DNA of 25,901 nucleotides, from NCBI RefSeq assembly GCF_001294335.1, contig NZ_LGKG01000182.1, positions 1 through 25,901 of the forward strand. The letters are read 5' to 3'. This document shows positions 1-7,522 of the stretch, piece by piece (positions within the stretch are counted from its first letter, which is position 1; the number at the start of each line of letters is the position of its first letter). The translations under genes and the position numbers were made by a program. The notes beneath the pieces are model-generated. The model saw only the letters and a program-made list of their open reading frames with translations, made no database searches and had not been told where the DNA came from. Origin of the DNA: Streptomyces chattanoogensis. GTDB lineage: Bacteria > Actinomycetota > Actinomycetes > Streptomycetales > Streptomycetaceae.

Positions 1-162
1 CCGGCACCAGGCGGACACCGCCAGCGCTCCGGCCGCCTGAGACTCAGCTTCCCCTGCCCGCGTGCCACATCGTCACGCAGTCCCGCCAGCGACGAACTCG
101 ATCGCGGGCATCTTCCTGTGGTCCGCCCGGTGATCCAAACGAAACGGCCTAGCCCGGCTCAC

Positions 163-214
163 GGTCCCCGGGCGGGGGCGGGACGTCCGGGCGCTCCCGC
201 CCCCGCCCGGGACC
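163..214 (-). terminator. Strong hairpin terminator after the LRR gene
   Basis: Inverted repeat with about 20 paired bases: arms 163-183 and 195-214, an 11-nt loop, and a single bulged C. It lies just beyond the stop of the leftward LRR gene, so it fits as that gene's intrinsic terminator. No long T run follows, as is usual in Streptomyces. The sequence further left (1-162) shows no gene I can support; at most positions 2-40 could be the tail of a rightward gene entering the window. Confidence 0.75.
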
Positions 215-242
215 GGCGCGGACCACTGACCGCGCGCCCGGC

Positions 243-980
243 TCACGTCAGCACCACACACCCCGTTTCCCGCAGCGCCACCACCGGCTCCGCGGTATCG
301 GCCACCGCGTTCCACCGCAGATCCAGCTTCTCCAGCGACGGCAGCCCGGCGATCCACGCCGGGAGCTCCCCGATCCGGTTGCCGCGCAGGTCGATCCGGC
401 GCAGCAGCGGCATCGTACGGACGGCCTCGGGCACCTGGGGCAGGGCATTGTCGCGGAGTTCGAGCACGCGCAGTTCGCCCAGCGCTCCGAGGGCGGCGGG
501 CAGACCGGTCAGTGCGTTGCCGCCGAGCCACAGTTCCCGCAGCCGTACGAGCCGCCCCGCCGAGGCGGGCAGCTCCGTCAGTCCGGCATTCTGCGCCCGG
601 AGTTCGACCAGCCCGCCCATCGCCCCGAGCGCCTCCGGCAGCCGCCCCAGCGGATTTTCGCCGATATTGAGGTAGCCGAGCCGGTCCAGCGCGCACAGTC
701 CGTCCGGCAGCGAGGTGAGCCGGTTGTCGTGCAGATACAGGTAGCGCGTCAGCCCGGCCGCCAGCTCGCCGATCTCCTGCGGAACGCGGGTCAGCGCATT
801 GTGGCCGAGGTCGAGGGTGTGCAGCGCACGGAGCCGGCCGAGAGCGGGCGGGAGCTCGGTCAGACGGTTGTCGGCGAGGATCAGCACCTCGCAGCCCAGG
901 CGCTCCCAGACCTCCGGCGGGACCGAACCCAGGCCTGCCTTCCAGTAGTTGAGGCAGGTGTCCCCGGCCGTTACGTCCAC
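243..980 (-). CDS. Leucine-rich repeat protein
   Basis: A 245-aa protein built almost wholly of leucine-rich repeats of about 23 residues with the pattern LxxLxLxxNxLxxLPxxL. About eight repeats are visible (for example LDLGHNALTRVP and LELRDNALPQVP). This is the bacterial LPX-type LRR that forms a curved protein-binding surface. There is no signal peptide or membrane segment, so it is probably cytoplasmic. The GTG at 980 is chosen because GGAAGGGG lies just upstream (992-985); an ATG at 1016 in the same frame has no good ribosome site. The gene is divergent from the ACT-domain gene with about 98 bp between. Streptomyces proteins of this kind are usually annotated only as LRR proteins. The binding partner is unknown. 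Confidence 0.85.
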   Translation of the reverse strand: MDVTAGDTCLNYWKAGLGSVPPEVWERLGCEVLILADNRLTELPPALGRLRALHTLDLGHNALTRVPQEIGELAAGLTRYLYLHDNRLTSLPDGLCALDRLGYLNIGENPLGRLPEALGAMGGLVELRAQNAGLTELPASAGRLVRLRELWLGGNALTGLPAALGALGELRVLELRDNALPQVPEAVRTMPLLRRIDLRGNRIGELPAWIAGLPSLEKLDLRWNAVADTAEPVVALRETGCVVLT

Positions 981-1078
981 GATGCCCCTTCCGTGACATG
1001 GCTCGGGCATGTCCATGCCCGATGGCTGACGGGTGATCGCGACGTTACCATCGGTGACCCGACGGAGGAGGCCGGCGC

Positions 1079-1474
1079 ATGACGGGTGAACGCGATCTTC
1101 GGGTGCTGGTGCGGAGCATGCGGCCGGAGCTGCACGAGGGGGCCTATGTCTTCACGACCGTGCCCGGTGCCGTCCCCGAGGGCCTGCGGCCGGTGGTGAC
1201 CGTCGCGGAGCCCGAGGGAGTCACGCTCGTCGTCCGGCAGGAGGACGCCGACCGGGCCGGCCTCGGCTACGACTACGTGGCGGGCTGGATCACCCTGCGG
1301 GTGCACTCCGCGCTCGACGCCGTCGGACTGACCGCCGCCGTCGCCGCCGAACTCGCCGGTGCAGGGCTCAGCTGCAATGCCGTCGCCGGATACTTCCATG
1401 ATCACCTGTTTGTGCCGTACGACGCGGCCGGCACGGCGGTCCGGCTGCTCAGCGCGCTGGCCGCGCGGGCCTGA
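1079..1474 (+). CDS. ACT domain-containing protein (COG3602 / DUF2241 type)
   Basis: A 131-aa cytoplasmic protein. The N-terminal half begins with a LRVLVRSMRPEL segment and continues with EGAYVFTTVP, typical of the DUF2241/ACT_3 family. The C-terminal half (about 65-131) is an ACT-like fold ending in the conserved CNAVAGYFHDHLFVP stretch. Known ACT domains bind amino acids or other small ligands and regulate enzymes, but this stand-alone family has no firmly established ligand. The ATG start is well supported by GGAGGAGG at 1064-1071, 7 nt upstream. A possible -10 element TACCAT is at 1046-1051. The gene is divergent from the LRR gene and followed 73 bp later by a hypothetical gene on the same strand. 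Confidence 0.85.
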   Translation: MTGERDLRVLVRSMRPELHEGAYVFTTVPGAVPEGLRPVVTVAEPEGVTLVVRQEDADRAGLGYDYVAGWITLRVHSALDAVGLTAAVAAELAGAGLSCNAVAGYFHDHLFVPYDAAGTAVRLLSALAARA

Positions 1475-1535
1475 GGCCCGGCGCACCCGCCCACGACCGC
1501 CCCGATGTCCGCGCGGCGAGTCCGCCCCGGCCACG

Positions 1536-1541
1536 TACGAT
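1536..1541 (+). promoter_or_regulatory. Putative -10 element for a leaderless mRNA
   Basis: TACGAT ends 6 nt before the ATG at 1548, the spacing seen when transcription starts at the start codon. No Shine-Dalgarno sequence precedes this ATG, which supports leaderless translation, common in Streptomyces. No convincing -35 hexamer is visible. Confidence 0.45.
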
Positions 1542-1547
1542 GGCGGC

Positions 1548-2048
1548 ATGTCCTTCCTCCGCCGCCGCAGCGCCCCCACGCCCGCTGGTCCTGACTTCGA
1601 TGTTCTCGCCATGGACCCCGGCGACTGGCCGGGCAACCTCGGCGCCGGGCTGCTGCCCGCACCCGACGGCACCTGTCAGGGCGTCTTCCTGCGCTACGAC
1701 CTGTTCGGCGGCCGCGGCCCCGCGATGATCATCGGCAATCTGCCGGAGGGCTCCCCGGCCCGCGACCTCGAGGACGACGAAGTGCCCTTCGAGGTGGCCC
1801 AGCTCCTCGCGGCGCTCGGCAACGACGAGCACGTCACCGTCGTCGAGAGCGAGGACACCCCGGTGATGCACGAGGACAACCTGCTGATCGTCAAGCGCAT
1901 CAAGTGCTCCGAGAGCCGGATCTCCTGCGCCCAGTTCGACCGCAGCGACGGCGTGCTGGTCACCATCGCCAGCTGGGACCGCCCGATCACCGACGATCTG
2001 TACGCGCTGCTCAAGCCGCTGCCCGCGGAGCTCTTCCAGCAGGGCTGA
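1548..2048 (+). CDS. Conserved hypothetical protein
   Basis: A 166-aa acidic, soluble protein with a short basic start (MSFLRRRS), no signal peptide, and no catalytic motif I recognise. Noticeable stretches are DVLAMDPGDWPGNLGAGLLP near the N-terminus and FLRYDLFGGRGPAMIIGNLP at about 45-65. The reading frame is open further upstream, but coding-like sequence begins at this ATG. A TACGAT -10 element sits 6 nt before it and there is no ribosome site, so the mRNA is probably leaderless. It ends at a strong shared terminator facing the amidase gene. I have the impression that it is widespread in Streptomyces, but no function can be assigned from sequence. Confidence 0.7.
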   Translation: MSFLRRRSAPTPAGPDFDVLAMDPGDWPGNLGAGLLPAPDGTCQGVFLRYDLFGGRGPAMIIGNLPEGSPARDLEDDEVPFEVAQLLAALGNDEHVTVVESEDTPVMHEDNLLIVKRIKCSESRISCAQFDRSDGVLVTIASWDRPITDDLYALLKPLPAELFQQG

Positions 2049-2073
2049 CCCGGCGGCGGACCGAGCGGACACC

Positions 2074-2116
2074 CGTCGCGCCCGGTGGACGGCAGGACCG
2101 TTCACCGGGCGCGACG
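2074..2116. terminator. Bidirectional hairpin terminator between convergent genes
   Basis: A 19-bp hairpin: perfect 14-bp outer arms (2074-2087 and 2103-2116) continue through a G-T pair and a 4-bp inner stem (2089-2092 / 2098-2101) to a 5-nt loop. It sits in the 89-bp gap between the stops of the hypothetical gene (+) and the amidase gene (-), and its symmetry would serve both. Confidence 0.8.
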
Positions 2117-2137
2117 TGCGCCGTCACACGACCGGCG

Positions 2138-4171
2138 TCATGACACCCCCTGCGCGTCCGAGCGGCGGACGTCGACATCGTCCGCCCGGACGTACCCGAC
2201 CCGGTGGCCCAGCTGGATCTCGTAGTAGACGTCATTGCCGTGCACGACCGCATGCCGGGAGACGTCGAACGTCGGCGCGTAGAAGTAGTCCCCGCGCACC
2301 CGGTCGCCGACCGCGTACCGCTGCCCGGCAGTGATCTTGTACGGCAGCGGCGAGATCTCCTGGTACGGCACCCCGGCCGGGTAGGCCTCCTTCTCCGGAT
2401 ACGCCCGGCCGTAGACCGGGATCTCCGCCCGGCCCTCCTTCGGCGTGGCGACCAGGCCCCGTCCGTCCAGCGCCGTGCGCGCGCCCTCCGGGTTGCGGAA
2501 CCACGCCTTCTGCCCCAGATACCAGATCGCCGTCCAGTCGCCGGCCCGGTCAGCCACCGCGAACCGCTGACCGGTCGAGGCGCGGGCGCCGGTGTCATTG
2601 ACATCGATCGTCGAATCGCTGCCGTCCGGGTGCAGCCCGATGTCCCGGACCAGCGGAGCCCGCTCGTCCGGTGCGGTGTACAGCCGGACCGCCGCCGAAC
2701 CGTGCGGCGCGCACGGCGCTGAGGGCTTCTCGCAGCCGGTGTACTCCGGACGGTTCCGGTCGTAGCCGGGACGGATGGTCACCAGCCCGCCCCCCGGCCC
2801 GGCATTGGGCGTGAAGGGCGCGCCCAGCAGGGTGAAGTAGTGGGCCCAGTCCCAGTACGGACCGGGGTCGGTGTGCATGCCCTTGATCGTCGCCGCGGTC
2901 GTGCCCGGCACATTGTCGTGGCCCACGATGTGCTGCCGGTCCAGCGGCACGTCGTACTTACGGCTCAGATACCGCACCAGCCGGGCCGACGCACGGTACA
3001 TGGCCTCCGTGTACCAGGCGTCCGGCGAGGCCAGGAACCCCTCGTGCTCGATGCCGACGGAGTGCGCGTTCTCGTACCAGTTCCCGGCGTGCCAGGCGAC
3101 GTCCTTGGTCGGTACGTGCTGCGCGATCAGCCCGTCCGAGGAGCGGACCGTGTAGTGCCAGGACACATACTTCGGGTCCTTGATCAGCCTGAGGGTGGTC
3201 TCCCACGACCCCTCGGTGTCATGGATGACAATGGCGCTGATGCGCTGGTCCCGGGGACGGTTGGCCAGGTCGTGGTTGCCGTAGTCGTGGTCCCCGAACT
3301 CCTCGTACGGCGCCGGGACCGACTCACAGGCCACACTCCACGGGCATTCCGGCTCCTCCGGGTCACCGGGCGCGGCCCCCCGGTCCGTCGCGGACGCCGC
3401 CTGCGCCCCGGCATGTTCCGCCTGCCCGGAGCCGATGCGCAGACCGGGCACGGCGGCCAGGGTGACCCGCTGCCCGGCGTCGGTGACCCTGCTCTGGCCC
3501 TGCCGCATCACCGCATACACCTCGTTGGCGAACGCCGACCCGGCCGCGGAGCTGTCCTCGCCCGCGTACCGCGTCACCGCCGCGTACCACTGCGCCGGAT
3601 CGGCGCTGCCGGCCCGCCCCAGCCTGCGCTGTTCCTCGGCGAGCAGCGCGGCACCGCCCAGCACGTTCGCCGCCGGGTCCGTCCGCAGCTTCTCCGGCGA
3701 CAGCCCGGTCAGTTCGGCGGCCGTCCGCAAGGTCCGCAGCCGGGCGGGGAGTTCGGCGGGCAGCGCCGCCCGCTCCTTCTGGTACGCGGGCGTGGTCCGG
3801 TGGGCCCGCGAGCCGTCCCCGCGGGCGTCCGCGTCCGGCTCGCTGAACTCCGGCACCCGCGCCAGGGCCGTACGGGCGTCGGTCAGATGCATCGGGCCGT
3901 AGCCGCCGGAGACGCTGGGCGCGCCGCCGTGCTCGTCCCAGCGGGACTCCAGGTACGAGACACCGAGCAGCACACTGCGCGGTACGTGATAGCGCTCGGC
4001 GGCCTCGGTGAAGGCACGCTGCAGGTCGTCCGGGCCGGTCCGGCCGGCGCCCGCCGACGGGGCGGCCGCGACCAGCGGCAGCAACAGCACCGCGGCGGCG
4101 ACGGCGGTGGCGGACCTGCGCAGGGCGGGGCGGGGCGTTCTCTTCTCGTCTTCCGGGGCGGATCCTCGCAA
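2138..4171 (-). CDS. Secreted N-acetylmuramoyl-L-alanine amidase with N-terminal lysozyme-like domain
   Basis: A 677-aa exported cell-wall hydrolase. Residues 1-43 are a signal peptide: a basic RRSATA stretch, a hydrophobic core, and an AAAPSAGAG cleavage region. Residues about 45-230 look like a lytic-transglycosylase/lysozyme-like domain (YLESRW with E75 as candidate acid, then GGYGPMHL). Residues about 305-445 are an Amidase_2/PGRP domain that cuts the MurNAc to L-Ala bond. Candidate zinc ligands are H317 (IVIHDTE) and H433 (GMHTDPG), with E375 or E377 nearby. The C-terminus (about 490-670) carries two SH3-like segments likely to bind wall polymer. The TTG start at 4171 is chosen because GAGGAGG ends 5 nt before it and the signal peptide follows at once. 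The frame stays open to 4438 but upstream residues are not signal-like. Confidence 0.85.
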   Translation of the reverse strand: MRGSAPEDEKRTPRPALRRSATAVAAAVLLLPLVAAAPSAGAGRTGPDDLQRAFTEAAERYHVPRSVLLGVSYLESRWDEHGGAPSVSGGYGPMHLTDARTALARVPEFSEPDADARGDGSRAHRTTPAYQKERAALPAELPARLRTLRTAAELTGLSPEKLRTDPAANVLGGAALLAEEQRRLGRAGSADPAQWYAAVTRYAGEDSSAAGSAFANEVYAVMRQGQSRVTDAGQRVTLAAVPGLRIGSGQAEHAGAQAASATDRGAAPGDPEEPECPWSVACESVPAPYEEFGDHDYGNHDLANRPRDQRISAIVIHDTEGSWETTLRLIKDPKYVSWHYTVRSSDGLIAQHVPTKDVAWHAGNWYENAHSVGIEHEGFLASPDAWYTEAMYRASARLVRYLSRKYDVPLDRQHIVGHDNVPGTTAATIKGMHTDPGPYWDWAHYFTLLGAPFTPNAGPGGGLVTIRPGYDRNRPEYTGCEKPSAPCAPHGSAAVRLYTAPDERAPLVRDIGLHPDGSDSTIDVNDTGARASTGQRFAVADRAGDWTAIWYLGQKAWFRNPEGARTALDGRGLVATPKEGRAEIPVYGRAYPEKEAYPAGVPYQEISPLPYKITAGQRYAVGDRVRGDYFYAPTFDVSRHAVVHGNDVYYEIQLGHRVGYVRADDVDVRRSDAQGVS

Positions 4172-4404
4172 AACAGCCTCCTCAAGCCGGCCCGAGCCGA
4201 CGCGATGTGACGGTTGATGCGCAAACGGCCGTACGGAGCGGGAGACCCTGAGACTAGAGCCACCGTCGGCCCAGAGCCAGAGGTGTGCCGACGCTCCGTC
4301 AATCGCCACGCCCGTCAGGATTTCGCATGTCAGGGCATCTCCCGAGGATCCTTCCCGGACCGGGCACCCGGCCTGCGGGGCGTCAGTGGAATGGACCAAT
4401 GAGC

Positions 4405-4441
4405 GCCGCCGCCCCGCACACAAGCCGCCGCCCCGCACACA
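4405..4441. repeat. Tandem 18-bp direct repeat
   Basis: Two identical 18-bp copies (4405-4422 and 4424-4441) of a GCCGCC-CCCGCACACA-type unit, with a period of 19. They lie in the intergenic stretch upstream of the amidase and next to the kinase terminator hairpin. The region 4172-4404 is the amidase leader: I see no known riboswitch in it, only a candidate -10 (TAGTCT on the minus strand near 4250-4256). Confidence 0.6.
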
Positions 4442-4442
4442 C

Positions 4443-4482
4443 AGAGGAGCGGCGCGCCCCGTCCCGGGCGCGCCGCTCCTCT
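4443..4482 (-). terminator. Terminator of the APH-family kinase gene
   Basis: A perfect 17-bp inverted repeat (4443-4459 and 4466-4482) with a 6-nt loop, starting 13 bp past the stop of the leftward kinase gene. It is one of the strongest hairpins in the window and also insulates the amidase leader from read-through. Confidence 0.85.
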
Positions 4483-4494
4483 TGTCCTCCGCGG

Positions 4495-5628
4495 TCAGCG
4501 CGTGCCGACCGCCGCCCGCACCGCACGCCGCGCCATCTGGCAGTCGTCGTGCAGCCGGCGCAGGAGCAGCCGCTGCTCCTCGCCCGCGGCGGGTGCACCG
4601 GGATGTCCCAGGCCCGGTGCACCCGTGGGCGCGGGCTCCCGCATGGTGCGCTGTACCGCGGTTTCGTAGCGCCGGATCTCACGGGTGAGGATCAGCATCA
4701 GATTCACCAGGAACGCGTCCCGCGAGGCCGGGCCGGCCGACTGGGCGAGCTGGCTGATCTGACGGCGCGCCACCGGTGCGTCACCGAGCACCGACCACAG
4801 GGTCGCCAGGTCGTAGCCCGGCAGATACCAGCCCGCGCTGTCCCAGTCCAGCAGCACCGGGCCCGCGGGCGACAGCAGCACGTTGTTCAGCAGCGCGTCG
4901 CCGTGGCAGAACTGCCCCTGGGTGTGCGCCAGGCCGTGCAGCAGCTTCTGCAGATCGCCCATGTCGCGGTCGGTCAGCAGCCCCAGGTCGTGATACCGGC
5001 CGATCCGGCCCGCGTAGTCCAGCGGGGCGTCGAACAGCCCGGCCGGCGGCCGCCAGAGGTTGATCCGGCAGATCGCGCCGAGCGCGGCCCGTACGTCCGA
5101 CCGGGGAGGCGCCTCGGACGGATGCCGTGCCGTGGACGCGACCCGGCCGGGCATGCGCTCGACGACCAGCGTGCAGTTGTCGGGATCGGCCGCCACCAGC
5201 CGCGGCACCCGTACCGGCGGGCGATGCCGGACGAATGCGCGGTAAGCAGTTATTTCCTGCCGGAACCGCTCGGACCACGCGGGGGAGTGGTCCAGTAAAC
5301 ACTTCGCGACCGCGCTCGTCCGGCCCGTCGTGCCCACCAGGAGGACGGACCTGCCGCTGCGGCGCAGCACCTGGACCGGGTTGAACTCCGGACAGATGCG
5401 ATGCACCGAGGCGACGGCGGCGCGCAGCTGAGCGCCCTGAGGGCCGGACAAGTCGAGTCTCCCGCTGAGCGGTTGGGTGCCCGTCCCCTGTGGCCGCCGG
5501 GTACGTCCGCCGGGGAGGCCGGCGACACCCCCCATGGAAGGGGAGGGGTCGAGATACGGCCCGCTGCCGGAGGGGTGCGGGCGGTACGGCCGGGCGGTGG
5601 CGGTCACGGCGGACGATGCTGCATACAT
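4495..5628 (-). CDS. Aminoglycoside phosphotransferase (APH) family kinase
   Basis: A 377-aa protein with the APH/choline-kinase fold. K109 in AVAK is a candidate ATP-binding lysine, with E125 in the following helix. The catalytic loop is CHGDALLNN (D244, N249). LLDWDSAG (D261) is the metal-binding motif. Family members phosphorylate small molecules with a hydroxyl group or act on sugars or antibiotics; the true substrate cannot be read from sequence. The first 60 or so residues are low-complexity and not part of the fold, and no clear ribosome site precedes the ATG, so the start is uncertain. The gene is divergent from the NsdA-like regulator across about 290 bp and ends at a strong terminator. 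Confidence 0.8.
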   Translation of the reverse strand: MYAASSAVTATARPYRPHPSGSGPYLDPSPSMGGVAGLPGGRTRRPQGTGTQPLSGRLDLSGPQGAQLRAAVASVHRICPEFNPVQVLRRSGRSVLLVGTTGRTSAVAKCLLDHSPAWSERFRQEITAYRAFVRHRPPVRVPRLVAADPDNCTLVVERMPGRVASTARHPSEAPPRSDVRAALGAICRINLWRPPAGLFDAPLDYAGRIGRYHDLGLLTDRDMGDLQKLLHGLAHTQGQFCHGDALLNNVLLSPAGPVLLDWDSAGWYLPGYDLATLWSVLGDAPVARRQISQLAQSAGPASRDAFLVNLMLILTREIRRYETAVQRTMREPAPTGAPGLGHPGAPAAGEEQRLLLRRLHDDCQMARRAVRAAVGTR

Positions 5629-5915
5629 GGGTGAGACAGATCCCTTCGTGCGCCGACGAGTTGCAGTGCGCTCCCGGCCCGGTGTCGGGAACCCGGTGAA
5701 CGGGCCCGTAAGAAGAAGTCCGATCCAGGGTCCCTGTCAAGGGCGCGCACCCTGGGGAATGCGGTCCCGCCACCGGGCCGGGGGCTGCACACCTACCGAA
5801 CACGGGGCTGCGGGTGGCAGACCATCTGGCGCACCCTGGCGAACCCTGGCGAATGGTCGCAGTGCACGTCACCGGCCGTTACTGTCAACTCAGTCGAGGA
5901 ACCTGGGGGCTTGAC
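5629..5915. other. Divergent intergenic region with a 10-bp tandem repeat
   Basis: This is the 287-bp gap between the kinase (-) and the NsdA-like gene (+), and it must hold both promoters. ACCCTGGCGA occurs twice in tandem (5833-5842, 5843-5852), flanked by short inverted ends (ACCAT at 5821, ATGGT at 5853). A possible -10 TACTGT is at 5880-5885, but its -35 is poor. No coding sequence is convincing here. Confidence 0.5.
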
Positions 5916-7436
5916 GTGGACAGGCAGCCGAACACCCGTCTTGCGGACCTTTTCGGCCTGGCCGGCTGGTCCAAGGGAGAGCTGGCGAGACTGGTCAACC
6001 GGCAGGCGGCGGCCATGGGCCATCCGCAGCTGGCGACCGACACCTCGCGAGTGCGGCGCTGGATCGACATGGGGGAGAGGCCCCGCGACCCGGTTCCCAA
6101 GGTCCTGGCTTCCTTGTTCACCGAGCGCCTCGGCCGTGTCGTAACCATCGAGGACCTCGGGTTCGCCAGAACCGGTCGCTCGGGGAAGCGGCAGGCCATG
6201 GACGGTCTGCCGTGGGCTCCCGAACGGACCGCTGCGGTCCTCACGGAATTCACGGGAATGGACCTCATGCTCAACCGACGCGGCTTGGTGGGTGCGGGCG
6301 CGGCGCTCGCCGCGGGATCCGTACTCACCGGCGCCATGCACGACTGGCTGCACACCGACCCCGCCCTGACCGCCGAAGCCCCCCGCCACGACGATTTCTT
6401 CGCCTCCGACTCCCTCGACCAGATCGGCCTCGACCGCTATGAGGCGGCCCCCGTGGGGTCCCAGGAGATCGATGCGCTGGAGCGCTCGGTCGAAGTGTTC
6501 CGCGCCTGGGACGCGAACCGCGGCGGCGGCCTGCAGCGCAAGGCGGTGGTGGGCCAGCTCAACGAGGTAGGCGGCATGCTCGCCTACCGCCATCCCGATC
6601 ATCTGCAGCGCAGGCTGTGGGGCGTGGCGGCCAACCTCGCGGTGCTCGCCGGCTGGATGTCCCACGACGTGGGTCTCGAGCCCACCGCCCAGAAGTACTT
6701 CGTCATCGCCGCCCATGCCGCGCGCGAGGGCGGCGACCGCCCGCGGGCCGGGGAGGCGCTCTCCCGCGCCGCCCGCCAGATGGTCCACCTGGGCCGTCCG
6801 GACGACGCCCTGGATCTGATGAAGCTGGCCCGGTCCGGTTCGGGGGAGCAGACCCTGCCGCGCACCCGGGCCATGCTGCACACCATCGAGGCCTGGGCGC
6901 AGGCGTCCAAGGGCAACGGCCAGGCGATGCGCCGTACGCTCGGCGAGGCGGAGGAGCTGTTCGTCTCGGACAAAGGCGATGTGCCGCCGCCCAGCTGGAT
7001 GCAGATGTTCGACGAGGCGGATCTGCACGGTATGCAGGCGCTCGCCTTCCGTACGCTCGCCGATCACGACCCCTCGGTCGCCAAGATCGCCCAGAGCCAC
7101 GCCAAGCAGGCGCTGCGGCTGCGGAACGCGGGCTTCCAGCGCTCCCAGATCTTCGACTACATCTCGATGGCCTCGGCCTGCTTCATCGGCGACGATCCCG
7201 AACAGGCCGACCGGTACGCGAGGCTGGCGCTGGTGTCCATCGGCGAGAACTCCTCCCATCGCACCTGGGACCGGCTGCGGGAGATGTTCCGGCTCACCAA
7301 TCAGTACGCCAACTACGCCAAGATCCAGGATCTGCGCGAGGAGATCCAGCTGGTTCTGCCGAAGGCGAAGGCCAAGTCGAAGGGGAGCGGTCCGGGGCTG
7401 GGATCACCGGGCCTGGGCCGTAACTTCGCCATCTGA
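5916..7436 (+). CDS. NsdA-like transcriptional regulator (HTH plus TPR)
   Basis: A 506-aa protein. Residues about 5-80 (NTRLADLFGLAGWSKGELAR through SRVRRWIDMG) resemble an XRE-type helix-turn-helix. A small Ala/Gly-rich hydrophobic patch (123-140) comes next. The rest is alpha-helical tetratricopeptide-like repeats, including LQRRLWGVAANLAVLAGWMS and GGDRPRAGEALSRAARQ. It closely resembles, from memory, the Streptomyces NsdA family, in which NsdA of S. coelicolor is a pleiotropic negative regulator of sporulation and antibiotic production. There are several paralogues, so I do not assign nsdA itself. The GTG at 5916 is chosen because GGGGG at 5905-5909 precedes it by 6 nt and homology begins immediately. 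The C-terminal tail is Lys/Gly-rich and looks disordered. Confidence 0.85.
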   Translation: MDRQPNTRLADLFGLAGWSKGELARLVNRQAAAMGHPQLATDTSRVRRWIDMGERPRDPVPKVLASLFTERLGRVVTIEDLGFARTGRSGKRQAMDGLPWAPERTAAVLTEFTGMDLMLNRRGLVGAGAALAAGSVLTGAMHDWLHTDPALTAEAPRHDDFFASDSLDQIGLDRYEAAPVGSQEIDALERSVEVFRAWDANRGGGLQRKAVVGQLNEVGGMLAYRHPDHLQRRLWGVAANLAVLAGWMSHDVGLEPTAQKYFVIAAHAAREGGDRPRAGEALSRAARQMVHLGRPDDALDLMKLARSGSGEQTLPRTRAMLHTIEAWAQASKGNGQAMRRTLGEAEELFVSDKGDVPPPSWMQMFDEADLHGMQALAFRTLADHDPSVAKIAQSHAKQALRLRNAGFQRSQIFDYISMASACFIGDDPEQADRYARLALVSIGENSSHRTWDRLREMFRLTNQYANYAKIQDLREEIQLVLPKAKAKSKGSGPGLGSPGLGRNFAI

Positions 7437-7476
7437 GGCCCGGTCTGACGAAACGTCCATCACCGGAAGTCCGGCC

Positions 7477-7513
7477 ATGTCGTACGTCATGCCCTACGAC
7501 ATGCCGTACGACA
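7477..7513. terminator. Alternative hairpins between convergent genes
   Basis: The 86-bp gap between the NsdA-like stop and the phosphatase stop holds two mutually exclusive hairpins sharing one left arm: 7477-7484 with 7495-7502 (8 bp), and 7478-7486 with 7505-7513 (9 bp). They arise from a near-tandem ATGCCNTACGAC repeat (7489-7512). They probably serve as a bidirectional terminator, although they are weaker than the others in this window. Confidence 0.45.
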
Positions 7514-7522
7514 GGTGTGGTG

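Noticed and set aside
4172..4400. Possible c-di-AMP (ydaO) riboswitch before the cell-wall hydrolase
   Set aside because: The conserved sequence blocks expected of that riboswitch were not found on the minus strand of this leader.
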